NCBI GenBank assembly: GCA_965242495.1
Contig: OZ251446.1
Location: 1,054,001-1,118,000, forward strand
Direction: 5' to 3'
Source of the DNA: CBDESN01 sp965242495
Lineage (GTDB): Bacteria; Pseudomonadota; Alphaproteobacteria; MPNO01
Length of the DNA: 64,000 bases
Positions 15,557 to 24,488 of the stretch are shown here, in pieces (positions within the stretch are counted from its first letter, which is position 1; each line of letters starts with the position of its first letter). A program made the position numbers and the translations under genes. The notes under the pieces were generated by a model, which ran no database searches, was not told the origin of the DNA, and saw only the letters and a list, made by a program, of their open reading frames with translations.

Positions 15557-16308
15557 CTGACGTCCTCGACATCGTAGCGCCGGCGCTGGCCGCGGGGCTG
15601 CTCGTCGCCGCGGTCCACGCGCCGTTCGGGATCGAGGTCCTGCGGCGCGGGATCGTGTTCATCGATCTGGCGACGGCGCAGATCGTGGGGCTCGCGCTGA
15701 TCCTGCTCGGCCTGTGGCTGGAGGAGCCGTCGTGGACGGCGCGGCAGGCGGCGGCGTTCGGCGCCGGGATCGCGGCGGCGCTGTTCTTCCGCCGGATGGA
15801 GCGCGCCACGCCGGCCGAACAGGAGGCGGTGATCGGCGGCGCTTTCGTCGTCGCCGCCTCTCTGGCCCTGCTGGCGCTGACGAGCGACCCGCATGGCGGC
15901 GAGGAGCTGCGGAGCGTTCTTTCGGGGCAGATCTTGTTCGTGTCGTGGCGCGACATCGCCATGTTCGCGCCGATCTACGCCGCCGTGATCCTCCTGCGCC
16001 TCGCCGTTCCGGGCGCGCGAAGCGGGATGGGATTCTTCGTCTCGTTCGCGCTCGTCGTCACGGCGTCGGTCCAGCTGGTGGGAGTGTACGTGGTGTTCGC
16101 GAGCCTGATCCTGCCGGCGCTCGCGGCGCGCGCCGGCGCGGATTACGCGCTGGGGCGGGCGCTGGCGAGCGGGGCGGCGGCGGTCGCGGCGGGAATCGCC
16201 GTCTCGACCGCCGCCGACCTGCCGGCAGGGCCGGTCCTGGTGGTCTGCTTCGCCGTCTCGGCGGCGGCGACGCGGGCGATCTTCCGCCGCCGGGGCGCGG
16301 GCGCGTGA
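15553..16308 (+). CDS. znuB: Zinc ABC transporter permease
   Basis: About 251 residues with seven or eight hydrophobic segments, of the ABC-3 metal permease family. The N-terminal signature HAPFGIEVLRRGIVFIDLA is characteristic. No ATG, GTG or TTG lies at a sensible position. Conserved sequence begins right at the znuA stop, and a CTG at 15553 overlaps that stop (CTGA), mimicking the common ATGA coupling. Start therefore uncertain, possibly CTG. No gene for the ATPase (ZnuC) follows; the next genes are on the opposite strand, so the ATPase must be encoded elsewhere. Confidence 0.82.
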   Translation: MTDVLDIVAPALAAGLLVAAVHAPFGIEVLRRGIVFIDLATAQIVGLALILLGLWLEEPSWTARQAAAFGAGIAAALFFRRMERATPAEQEAVIGGAFVVAASLALLALTSDPHGGEELRSVLSGQILFVSWRDIAMFAPIYAAVILLRLAVPGARSGMGFFVSFALVVTASVQLVGVYVVFASLILPALAARAGADYALGRALASGAAAVAAGIAVSTAADLPAGPVLVVCFAVSAAATRAIFRRRGAGA

Positions 16309-16315
16309 GCGCCCG

Positions 16316-16873
16316 TCAGCGCCGCGAAACCCCGGCGGCGGGGGCGCGCAGCAGCGCTTCGAGCGCGAACACGTGCGCGTCCTCGGCACCCATGTCGCGG
16401 AGCGACCGGGCGAGCTCGAGCACGTATTCGACGTTGTCCCCGCTGGGCCCGCGCGAACGCCGCACTTGGCCGGCGATCTCGTCCAGCGCCGCGGGCCCGA
16501 GAAAATTGGGGTTTCCGGGCGTCGCGACGTAGATCCAGCCGGTCGCGGGTTCGGCGTCGGGGAAGATCAACCGCGCCCGCCGGCGCCGGTAGCCGCCCTT
16601 CTCGCGGACTTCCAGGCCGTCGATGACGCCGGGGGCGGCCTCGCGGTCGAGGCGGTAGGCGACGCCCCGGCACAGCGCGCCCGGTTCGCGGACGAGGGTG
16701 ACGACGCGGCCCGGCGCGCCGGGCGTCCCGCGGTGATCGGTCGAACCCTGCCAGAACCGGCGCGCCCAGCCCTCGACCGCGGCCGGCCGGCGCTCGGCGA
16801 ACGGGAAGCCCGGCCGCCACAGCAGCGAGCCATAGCCGAAAATCCAGCAACGGTCGCCGGCGCGGCCGCTCAC
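16316..16873 (-). CDS. chaC: ChaC-like glutathione-specific gamma-glutamylcyclotransferase
   Basis: A 185-residue cytoplasmic enzyme that releases 5-oxoproline from glutathione. The substrate-binding motif FGYGSLLWRPGF lies at the N-terminus; GWARRFWQGSTDHRGTP and GWIYVATPGNPNFLG are also typical. The conserved catalytic glutamate is expected in the GLEVREKGGYRR stretch. It starts at GTG 16873, overlapping the msrB stop (GTGA), so both form a redox-related operon. Confidence 0.88.
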   Translation of the reverse strand: MSGRAGDRCWIFGYGSLLWRPGFPFAERRPAAVEGWARRFWQGSTDHRGTPGAPGRVVTLVREPGALCRGVAYRLDREAAPGVIDGLEVREKGGYRRRRARLIFPDAEPATGWIYVATPGNPNFLGPAALDEIAGQVRRSRGPSGDNVEYVLELARSLRDMGAEDAHVFALEALLRAPAAGVSRR

Positions 16874-17286
16874 TCCGCCTTCCGCCGCAGATCGAGCGAC
16901 ACCGAGTTCATGCAGTAGCGCTGGCCGGTCGGCGCCGGGCCGTCGGGAAAGACATGGCCGAGATGGGCGTCGCAGCGGGCGCAATGCACCTCGGTGCGCC
17001 GCATGAGGAGGCTCCAGTCGCTCCGGGTCTCGACGCTGCCGGCGCCGAGCGGCGTATGGAAGCTGGGCCAGCCGGTGCCGGAATCGAACTTGGTCTCGGA
17101 CGAGAACAGCGGGTTGCCGCAGCAGATGCAGACATAGACGCCAAGGTCCTTGCAGCCGTCGTACTCGCCCGAGAACGGCCGCTCCGTGCCGTGCCGGCGG
17201 GTGACGCGATACTGTTCGGGCGAGAGCTGCGCCCGCCACTCGTCGTCGGTCTTGACGATCTTCTCCGCGCCCGTCCGTTCGCCCAT
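16870..17286 (-). CDS. msrB: Peptide-methionine (R)-S-oxide reductase
   Basis: A 138-residue MsrB that repairs methionine-R-sulfoxide. Two zinc-binding CxxC pairs are present (CICCGNP and CARCDAHLGH), plus SGTGWPSF and the catalytic cysteine in RYCMNSVSL. Start at ATG 17286; an alternative ATG 24 nt upstream would add eight residues. Co-transcribed with the overlapping chaC-like gene. Confidence 0.93.
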   Translation of the reverse strand: MGERTGAEKIVKTDDEWRAQLSPEQYRVTRRHGTERPFSGEYDGCKDLGVYVCICCGNPLFSSETKFDSGTGWPSFHTPLGAGSVETRSDWSLLMRRTEVHCARCDAHLGHVFPDGPAPTGQRYCMNSVSLDLRRKAE

Positions 17287-17476
17287 GTCCCGGCTCCGAT
17301 CCCGATGCATCTCTGCGCCGCGCGCCGTCCGCGGGGCGAAGGTAGCGCGACTCGGGAAGGAGGAACAAGCCGGGCGGCGGCGGGCCGGGAGGCCTCGATC
17401 CGCGACGGGAAATGTGGCAACCATACGCGCGGCGGCCAGCGCCGCCTTCTCCCGCCGCGTCTTCGCGAGGCTCCGC

Positions 17477-18394
17477 GTGACCGAGCTCGTCATTCCGCCG
17501 CCGACCCGCGCGTTCGACGCCGTGATGGACGACGGCGCGGTGATCCGTATCCGCCAGCATGGCGGTCCGGCGGCCGTGCGGGTCGTTCTCAGCCACGGCA
17601 ACGGGTTCGCGGCCGACGCCTATTACCCGTTCTGGCGGCTGCTCCTCGACCGGTTCGAGGTGGTCCTGTTCGATTTCCGGAACTACGGCCAGAACCCGTT
17701 CCACGACCGGGACGCCCATACCTACCCGCGGCTGGTGCGGGACCTCGAACGGATCGAGCGCGCGATCGTCGCCGGGCTGGGCGCCAAGCCGACGGTGGGG
17801 GCGTTCCACTCGCTGTCGGCGCGCGCCAGCATGAAGCGGGCGATCGATTCGGGCTGGCTGTGGGACGCGCTGGTGCTGTTCGATCCGCCCATGGTGCCGC
17901 CCCAGGGCCATCCGCTGTTCCAGGCGGCGCTCGACGACGAGCGCAAGCTGTCCCGATGGGCGCGGGGCCGGCGCGAGCGGTTCGACGATCCGGCCCGGCT
18001 GGCGCGGGAATTCGCCGCGGCGCGCAGCCTGCGGCGCTGGACGCCGGGCGCCCATGCGCTCGCCGCCCGTTCGGTGCTGCATTTCGACGCGGCCGCGGGC
18101 GCGTGGCTGCTCAACTGCCCGGGCGAGCTGGAGGCGCGCATCTACGCCGGCAACACCGGGCTCGAACTGTGGCCGCGCTTCGAGGCGTTCGAGCGCCCGC
18201 TGCTGCTCGTCGGCGCCGATCCGGAAGTGGAGGACGCGGCGCCGCCGGCCTTGTGCAACCGGGCGATCGGCGAGGAATACGGCTACCGCTACGAGGCGAT
18301 CGAGGACAGCGGCCACTTCCTGCAGCTCGAACGGCCCGCGGCCTGCGCCGCGGCGATGACCGCGTTTCTCGCCGATGTCGGGCTCGGCGCGTAA
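17477..18394 (+). CDS. Alpha/beta hydrolase, tandem paralogue 1
   Basis: A 305-residue alpha/beta-hydrolase. The oxyanion-hole region SHGNGFAADAYYPFW is clear, and the catalytic histidine is in EDSGHFLQLE. The nucleophile elbow reads GAFHSLSA instead of G-x-S-x-G, with serine after histidine. GTG 17477 is chosen because it aligns with the start of the neighbouring paralogue and gives the same length (918 nt). The substrate is unknown. The gene after it is clearly a duplicate. Confidence 0.8.
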   Translation: MTELVIPPPTRAFDAVMDDGAVIRIRQHGGPAAVRVVLSHGNGFAADAYYPFWRLLLDRFEVVLFDFRNYGQNPFHDRDAHTYPRLVRDLERIERAIVAGLGAKPTVGAFHSLSARASMKRAIDSGWLWDALVLFDPPMVPPQGHPLFQAALDDERKLSRWARGRRERFDDPARLAREFAAARSLRRWTPGAHALAARSVLHFDAAAGAWLLNCPGELEARIYAGNTGLELWPRFEAFERPLLLVGADPEVEDAAPPALCNRAIGEEYGYRYEAIEDSGHFLQLERPAACAAAMTAFLADVGLGA

Positions 18395-18401
18395 CCCGCG
18401 C

Positions 18402-19319
18402 ATGACCGGGTGGAGGGTCCCCGAACCCCATCTCGCGTTCGATCTGACGATGGAGGACGGCGCCGTCGTCCGGGTGCGCCAGCACGGCGACCGGGCCGGG
18501 CCCCGCATCGTGCTGTGCCACGGCAACGGGTTCGCTTCGGACGCCTATCTGCCGTTCTGGAGCCTCCTCGCCGACCGCTACGAGGTCGTGCTCTACGACC
18601 AGCGCAACCACGGGCGGAACCCGCGTCACGACGCGGCGCATCACGACGTGCCGTATTTCGTCGACGACATGGGCCGCGTCCATCGCGGCATCCGGGCCAG
18701 ACTCGGGGCCAAGCCCACGATCGGGGCGTTCCATTCGATCTCGGCCATCACCGCGATCTGGCACGCCCTCGACCGGGGCTGGCTGTGGGATGCGCTGGTG
18801 TTGTTCGACCCGCCGATGGTGCCGCCGCCGGGACATCCGATCCACGAGACCGCGCGCGACTTCGAGCTCGGCCTGTCGCGCTGGGCGCTGACCCGTCCGC
18901 ACCGCTTCGGCGACCCCTCGGAGCTCGCGGCCGGCTTCGCCGCCTCCCGCAGCCTCCGTCGCTGGGTCGCCGGGGCGCACGAGTTGATGGCGCGCGCGAT
19001 CCTCCGGCGCGACGAGCGGCCCGGCGCCGGCTGGACCCTCGCCTGTCCGCGCGAGGGCGAATCCCGGGTCTACGCCACCAATTCGGCCCTGCACCTGACG
19101 CCGCGTCTGGGCGAGATCGAAGGGCCGACGGCGTTCATCGCCTCCGACCCGGAGGCGCCCGACGCGCGCTCGCCCGCATTCGTCAACCGGGCGATGCGCG
19201 AGACCTTCGGCCACGACTACGAAGCGATCCCCGGCGCCGGCCATATGTTGCAGATCGAGGAGCCGGCGGCCTGCGCGGCCGCGCTCGACCGCTTCGTCGG
19301 ACGGTGCGGGCTGGGTTGA
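18402..19319 (+). CDS. Alpha/beta hydrolase, tandem paralogue 2
   Basis: A 305-residue homologue of the gene before it: CHGNGFASDAYLPFW, RGWLWDALVLFDPPMVPP, GAFHSISAI as nucleophile elbow, and IPGAGHMLQIEEPAACAAAL with the catalytic histidine. ATG 18402 is preferred to ATG 18375 because the N-termini then align without overlap of the previous stop. The two genes are separated by 7 nt and have diverged considerably, so the duplication is not recent. An IS element has inserted just downstream. Confidence 0.8.
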   Translation: MTGWRVPEPHLAFDLTMEDGAVVRVRQHGDRAGPRIVLCHGNGFASDAYLPFWSLLADRYEVVLYDQRNHGRNPRHDAAHHDVPYFVDDMGRVHRGIRARLGAKPTIGAFHSISAITAIWHALDRGWLWDALVLFDPPMVPPPGHPIHETARDFELGLSRWALTRPHRFGDPSELAAGFAASRSLRRWVAGAHELMARAILRRDERPGAGWTLACPREGESRVYATNSALHLTPRLGEIEGPTAFIASDPEAPDARSPAFVNRAMRETFGHDYEAIPGAGHMLQIEEPAACAAALDRFVGRCGLG

Positions 19320-19351
19320 CGCGCGACCGCCGTCGGCGGGGCGACGCCGGG

Positions 19352-20435
19352 TGTCCAGGTCCAGACAGATGTGAGACGAGGAGGTTGAAGGAAGGTTGGG
19401 GGTCTCCGAAGCTGTTGGTTTGGACAGACAGCTGGAAGGAGGACCCCCATGCAGGTTTTCCGCCTGCCCCGTCATGTTACACGGGGCGCCGCCCTGAAGC
19501 GTTGGCGGCGCGCCCGTGACAATGGCCTCAGCGCCGCCGACGCAGCCGCCGCCGTCGGCGTGTCGCGGGCCACCCTCTACCGCTGGCGGAAGCTTCACGA
19601 CCAGGGCCGCCTGGCCCCGCGCTCGCGACGGCCCCGGCGCTCACGACGGCCCGAATGGTCGCCGCAACTGGCGGCGGCGGTGCATGAGATGCGCGCCGAC
19701 TTCCCGATGTGGGGCAAGGCCAAGCTCACCATCCTGCTGCGCCGCCAGGGATACACCGCCAGCCAGAGCACCGTGGGCCGCATCCTCAAGAACCTCGTCC
19801 AACGAGGCGCCGTCACCCCCGTCCCCACCCTCCGACGCAAGGCCCCGCGACGCAGCCGCAAGCACAGCCGGCCGCACGCCAGACGCCTCCCCAAGGGGCG
19901 CAGACCCACAGCCCCAGGCGAGATCGTCCAACTCGACACCCTCTCCCTCTCCCCAGGACACGGACGACCCCCACTCAAGCAGTTCACCGCCTGCGATCCC
20001 GTCGCCAAGTGGACCTGCGCACAAGCCTGCCGGCGCGCAACCGCACACAACGCCAAACGCTTCCTCGACAAGCTCCAGGACGACATGCCCTTCCCCATCC
20101 AGGCCATCCAGGTCGATGGCGGCTCCGAGTTCAAGGCCAGCTTCGAGCGCGAATGCCAGAAACGCGGCATCCAACTCTTCGAACTGCCCCCCAAATCGCC
20201 CGAACTCAACGGACACGTCGAGCGCAACAACGGCGCTTGGCGATACGAGTTCTACGCAACCTGGGACCTGCCCAACGACAACCTCGACGACATCAACCGA
20301 TGGATCGACGCCTTCGCCGACGAGTTCAACACCTTCCGACCGCACAACGCTCTCGACGGACATACCCCCGCCGAGTACCTTCTCTCACTGACAGCACAGG
20401 AAACCCCGCCGTCTCATATGTAGTGAACCCGGACA
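19352..20435 (+). mobile_element. Complete IS481-family insertion sequence
   Basis: A 1084-bp element with imperfect terminal inverted repeats: left TGTCCAGGTCCA..., right end (reversed) TGTCCGGGTTCA..., both continuing to ATGAGAC or GTGAGAC about 26 bp in. The flanks show a 5-bp direct repeat CCGGG (19347-19351 and 20436-20440), a target-site duplication. It carries one intact transposase. Intact ends, duplication and open frame point to a recent insertion, between the second alpha/beta hydrolase and rne. Confidence 0.9.
19449..20423 (+). CDS. IS481-family DDE transposase
   Basis: A 324-residue transposase. An N-terminal helix-turn-helix (LSAADAAAAVGVSRATLYRW) is followed by an integrase core with the DDE residues in IVQLDTLSL, IQVDGGSEFK and LNGHVERNNG, and the usual C-terminal FRPHNALDGHTPAEYL. 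Codon use is less GC-biased at third positions (many C-ending CCC/ACA-type codons) than in neighbours. A GGAGG-like site precedes ATG 19449. Confidence 0.93.
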   Translation: MQVFRLPRHVTRGAALKRWRRARDNGLSAADAAAAVGVSRATLYRWRKLHDQGRLAPRSRRPRRSRRPEWSPQLAAAVHEMRADFPMWGKAKLTILLRRQGYTASQSTVGRILKNLVQRGAVTPVPTLRRKAPRRSRKHSRPHARRLPKGRRPTAPGEIVQLDTLSLSPGHGRPPLKQFTACDPVAKWTCAQACRRATAHNAKRFLDKLQDDMPFPIQAIQVDGGSEFKASFERECQKRGIQLFELPPKSPELNGHVERNNGAWRYEFYATWDLPNDNLDDINRWIDAFADEFNTFRPHNALDGHTPAEYLLSLTAQETPPSHM

Positions 20436-20440
20436 CCGGG

Positions 20441-20788
20441 TTGAGCGAAGCGGCCGACGCGGTTATGCTGCGCATGCGAACGGCCGCGGACGATCCGCCC
20501 CGTCGGAACGTCGGGCCCGCTGGATCGGCGCGGGACGCGGGCGAACGGCCCGTCGCCTCCCGCCCGTCTCCGGCGTCGTCCGCGCGCCATTGAGGAACCT
20601 ATCGAGGCCGAATTCCGAATCGGAATCCAGCGGCCGCCGGAACGGTCCCCGTCGCGGCGTCGAACGTCGGAAGACTTCGCGCCGGCGGCGGGTCGACGGC
20701 GCCGCCGCCGGCCTCGCCGGGCGCGGTCCGGCTGCAACCCTATCGTTCGCATAGGCGCAGCGGCGCCGCGCCGGAGAACGACGAACCC
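20441..20788. other. Leader region upstream of rne
   Basis: A 348-nt non-coding stretch between the IS and rne. It contains a small palindrome (ATTCCGA-A-TCGGAAT, 20612-20626) and several GC-rich self-complementary segments. In other bacteria the rne leader is structured and mediates autoregulation; nothing more specific can be read here. The IS insertion lies at its 5' edge and may have altered the promoter. Confidence 0.4.
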
Positions 20789-23110
20789 ATGACGAAACGC
20801 ATGTTGATCGACGGCACCCATCCGGAGGAGACCCGGGTGGTGGTGATGGACGGCCCTCGCCTGGAGGAGCACGACGTCGAGACCTCGACCAAGAGACAGT
20901 TGAAAGGGAACATCTACCTCGCCAAGGTGATCCGCGTCGAACCCTCGCTCCAGGCCGCCTTCGTCGATTACGGCGGCAACCGGCACGGCTTTCTCGCGTT
21001 CGGCGAGATCCACCCCGACTACTATCAGATCCCGATCGAGGATCGGGAAGCGCTCGTCGCCGAGCACGACCATCTCCATACCGAGACCAGCGCGGCGCGC
21101 GAGCACGTCGAGGAGATCGACGGAGTCGTCGTGGACGGGGACGAGTCCGGCGCGGCGCCCGACGAGGAGGCGGCGCCCGGCGAAACCGACGCGGCCGGGA
21201 ACGGATCCGAGGCGGCGAACGGCGGCCCGGAGGCGGGCGATGCGGCGCCCGGCCCGGCGCAGGGGAACGGCGCGGCGGAGCCCGAGCCCGACCGGCGATC
21301 CTGGTCCAAACGCTACAAGATCCAGGAGGTCATCAAGCGCCGGCAGATCCTGCTCGTCCAGGTGGTCAAGGAGGAGCGCGGCAACAAGGGCGCGGCGATC
21401 ACGACCTACCTGTCTCTCGCCGGGCGCTACTGCGTGCTCATGCCCAACACGCCGCGCGGCGGCGGCGTCTCGCGCAAGATCACCAACGCGACCGCGCGGC
21501 GGAAGCTGAAGCAGATCCTGGGCGACCTCGAGATCCCCGACGGCATGGGCGTGATCATGCGCACCGCCGGAATGGAGCGCAACAAGTCCGACATCAAGCG
21601 CGACTTCGACTATCTGATGCGCGCCTGGGACCAGGTGCGCGAGCTGACGTTGGAATCGACCGCGCCGATCCTGGTCTACGAAGAGGCGAACCTGATCAAG
21701 CGCGCCATCCGCGACCTCTACACGCGGGACGTGGACGAGGTGCTGGTCGACGGCGCCGACGCCTATCAGATCGCCAAGAAGTTCATGCGCCTGTTGATGC
21801 CGAGCCACGCCAAGCGGGTGCAGCCCTATCGCGAGCAGGACGGCGACATTCCGCTGTTCCACCGCTATCGGGTCGAAGGCTCGCTCGACGCGATGCACAG
21901 CCCGGTCGCGCCGTTGAAATCGGGCGGCTCCCTCGTCATCCACAGCACCGAGGCGCTGGTCGCGATCGACGTGAATTCCGGCCGCGCCACCCGCGAGCGC
22001 AACATCGAGGAGACGGCGCTCAAGACCAACCTCGAGGCCGCGGAAGAGGTCGCCCGCCAGCTCCGCCTCCGCGATCTGGCCGGGCTGGTGGTGATCGACT
22101 TCATCGACATGGAGGACAACCGGAACGTCCGCGCCGTCGAACGCCGGCTGAAGGAAGCGGTCAAAGGCGACCGCGCGCGCATCCAGCTCGGTCGCATCAG
22201 CGGCTTCGGCCTGCTGGAACTGTCCCGCCAGCGCCTGCGGCCGAGCCTGCTGGAAGCCAGCACGGAGGCCTGCCGGCATTGCCAGGGCACCGGCTTCACG
22301 CGATCGACCGAGTCGACGGCGATCCGCGTGCTGCGCGCCATCGAAGAGGAAGGCGTCCACAACCGCTCGGGCGAGGTGTCGGTCGCGGTGTCCACCCCGG
22401 TGGCCCTGTACGTCCTCAACCAGAAACGCCGCGTCCTGGCGGATATCGAGCGGCGCTACGGCTTCGAGGTGACGGTCGCCGGCGACGATTCGATCGTCCC
22501 GCCCGACATGCGCCTCGAACGGGTCAAGGGCCGCGCCGACGACGCCGAAGACCGACCGGCGATCCGGATCGAGGCAGGGGCCGAGGACGGCGGGAGCGAA
22601 GGCGGCGAGACCGCGCCGCGCGAGGACGGACCCGCCGAAGGCCGCCGCCGGACCCGCCGCCGCGGCCGCAAGAAGACGACCGGCGACGACAAGCCGACCG
22701 ACGGCGCCGAGGCCGCGGCGGACGACCTCGCGATCCCCCCCGCTCCGGCGGCGGGCGAGGACGACGACGGCCGCGCGCCGGAGGCCCATGCCGACGGCGA
22801 CGACAAGCCGGCCGCCAAGCGACGGCGGCGCGGCCGACGGGGCGGCCGACGGCGCGCTTCCGGCGCGGCCGAGCCGGGCGCGGCCGGGCCGGACGAGACC
22901 GCGGGCGTCGACTGGCAGGACGCGCCGCAGCCCGACGTCGCGGACGCAGCGCCGGCGCCGGCTTCCGCCGCCGACGGCGACCCGGGCGCCGCGCCCGAGG
23001 CCCGCGCCCCCGACCCGGAGCCGGACCCGCCCGCGCCGACGCCGACGGAGGCGCCGGAAGCGGCCAAGCCGCCCAGGAGAAAGGGTTGGTGGCAGCGCAT
23101 CATCGAGTGA
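20789..23110 (+). CDS. rne: Ribonuclease E
   Basis: A 773-residue Rne/Rng endoribonuclease, core of the RNA degradosome. The S1 domain (residues ~35-200) is interrupted by a ~60-residue acidic/alanine-rich insertion (about 110-170), as in other alphaproteobacteria. Catalytic aspartates are in VAIDVNSG and VVIDFIDMEDNRNVRAVE, and the Zn-link region is CRHCQGTGF. The C-terminal third is disordered and alternates Arg-rich RNA-binding patches (RRRTRRRGRKK, KRRRRGRRGGRRR) with acidic/Pro-rich stretches, ending in KPPRRKGWWQRII, the conserved tip. Confidence 0.95.
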   Translation: MTKRMLIDGTHPEETRVVVMDGPRLEEHDVETSTKRQLKGNIYLAKVIRVEPSLQAAFVDYGGNRHGFLAFGEIHPDYYQIPIEDREALVAEHDHLHTETSAAREHVEEIDGVVVDGDESGAAPDEEAAPGETDAAGNGSEAANGGPEAGDAAPGPAQGNGAAEPEPDRRSWSKRYKIQEVIKRRQILLVQVVKEERGNKGAAITTYLSLAGRYCVLMPNTPRGGGVSRKITNATARRKLKQILGDLEIPDGMGVIMRTAGMERNKSDIKRDFDYLMRAWDQVRELTLESTAPILVYEEANLIKRAIRDLYTRDVDEVLVDGADAYQIAKKFMRLLMPSHAKRVQPYREQDGDIPLFHRYRVEGSLDAMHSPVAPLKSGGSLVIHSTEALVAIDVNSGRATRERNIEETALKTNLEAAEEVARQLRLRDLAGLVVIDFIDMEDNRNVRAVERRLKEAVKGDRARIQLGRISGFGLLELSRQRLRPSLLEASTEACRHCQGTGFTRSTESTAIRVLRAIEEEGVHNRSGEVSVAVSTPVALYVLNQKRRVLADIERRYGFEVTVAGDDSIVPPDMRLERVKGRADDAEDRPAIRIEAGAEDGGSEGGETAPREDGPAEGRRRTRRRGRKKTTGDDKPTDGAEAAADDLAIPPAPAAGEDDDGRAPEAHADGDDKPAAKRRRRGRRGGRRRASGAAEPGAAGPDETAGVDWQDAPQPDVADAAPAPASAADGDPGAAPEARAPDPEPDPPAPTPTEAPEAAKPPRRKGWWQRIIE

Positions 23111-23209
23111 TCGGGGCGAGACGGGATCGGAGGCCAAGCGCGCCGGGGTCCGCCGGAGTCCAATTCGCACGCCAAGGCTTTGCTGCGCCGGAGGCCGGAC
23201 GCGCCGGGG

Positions 23210-24361
23210 TCAGCCTCCCCGCCAGCGCCGTAACCGGCGCACCGCCTCCTCCATGTCGGCGGTCGTTCCGGCGAACGAGATGCGCAGATGGCGGCCGCCG
23301 CGCGTCCGGTCGAAATCGACGCCGGGCGCGGCCGCGACCCCTGCTTCCTCGAGCATTCGCCGGCAGAACGCCTCGCTGTCATCGGTCAGATGCGCCACGT
23401 CGGCATACAGGTAGAACGCCCCGTCGGCGGGCGCGAAACGGTCGAACCCCGCCTTTGGCAGCCCGTCGAGCAATATCCGGCGGTTCTCGGCGTAGCGCGC
23501 GACGTTGGCTTCGAGCTCCTCGTCGCAGTCGAGCGCGGCGCAGGCGGCGCGCTGCGACAGCGTCGGAGCCGAGATGAAGAGACTCTGCGCCAGACACTCG
23601 ACCGCGCGGCGGAGGTCCGCGGGCGCCACCATCCAGCCGATCCGCCAGCCCGTCATCGAGAAATACTTGGAGAAGCCGTTGATCACGATCGCGTCGTCGG
23701 AGAAAGCGAGCGCCGTCGCCGCGGGCGCGCCATAGACGATGCCGTGATAGATCTCGTCGGAGACGATGCGAATACCGCGCTCCCGGCAATATGCGACCAG
23801 CGTTCGGAGCCGGGCGCGATCCAGCATCGCGCCCGTCGGGTTCGCCGGGCTGGCGAGGATGAGGCCGTCGAGGTCGCCGTCCACCGCGTCGAGCAGCTCG
23901 ATCGACGGCTGAAACCCGCTGTCCGGCCCCGCAGGCAGGCCGACCGGCCGGCATCCCAGCGCCGCCAACATGTTGCGATAGGCGGGATAGCCCGGCTCCG
24001 CCAACGCCACCCGGTCGCCGGGGTCGAACGCGGCCAGGAAGGCGAGGACGAAACCGCCCGACGATCCCGTGGTGACGACGATTCGGTCGGGCGGAACGAT
24101 CACGCCCGACGTCGTTTCGTAGCGCCGGGCGATACGCTCGCGAAGCGGCGCTAGGCCGAGCGCTTCCGTATAGCCGAGCGCGTCGTCTTCGAGCGCGCGC
24201 CGGGCGGCCTCGATCGCGCCGCGCGGGGCGGGCGCGCCCGGTTGCCCGACCTCCAGATGGACGACGTTCTCGCCCTGCGCCGCGCGCTCGTTCGCCGCCC
24301 GAAGGACGTCCATGACGATGAACGGCGAAATCGCGCCGCGACGGGAGCGTTTGAGCGTCAT
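23210..24361 (-). CDS. PLP-dependent class I/II aminotransferase
   Basis: A 383-residue fold-type I aminotransferase. Visible are the pocket GQPGAPAPRGAIEAA near the N-terminus, ASPANPTGAML, IVSDEIYHGIVY, the PLP lysine in NGFSKYFSMTGWRIGW, and the arginine that binds the substrate carboxylate in GRHLRISFAGT. Related to aspartate aminotransferase group Ib enzymes; the amino acid substrate cannot be read. It converges on rne and is divergent from the M48 protease gene. Confidence 0.88.
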   Translation of the reverse strand: MTLKRSRRGAISPFIVMDVLRAANERAAQGENVVHLEVGQPGAPAPRGAIEAARRALEDDALGYTEALGLAPLRERIARRYETTSGVIVPPDRIVVTTGSSGGFVLAFLAAFDPGDRVALAEPGYPAYRNMLAALGCRPVGLPAGPDSGFQPSIELLDAVDGDLDGLILASPANPTGAMLDRARLRTLVAYCRERGIRIVSDEIYHGIVYGAPAATALAFSDDAIVINGFSKYFSMTGWRIGWMVAPADLRRAVECLAQSLFISAPTLSQRAACAALDCDEELEANVARYAENRRILLDGLPKAGFDRFAPADGAFYLYADVAHLTDDSEAFCRRMLEEAGVAAAPGVDFDRTRGGRHLRISFAGTTADMEEAVRRLRRWRGG

Positions 24362-24488
24362 TCAGCGTTCCACGCCGCGGGCGGGCGTCCGGGCGCGGCC
24401 CGCCAGGCATCGTCGCGCGCGCCATCGTCGCGCAGACCATGGACAGGATGAGAAATGCGGGCTAGCCTGGGGCCAAGCGTGCAGACTC

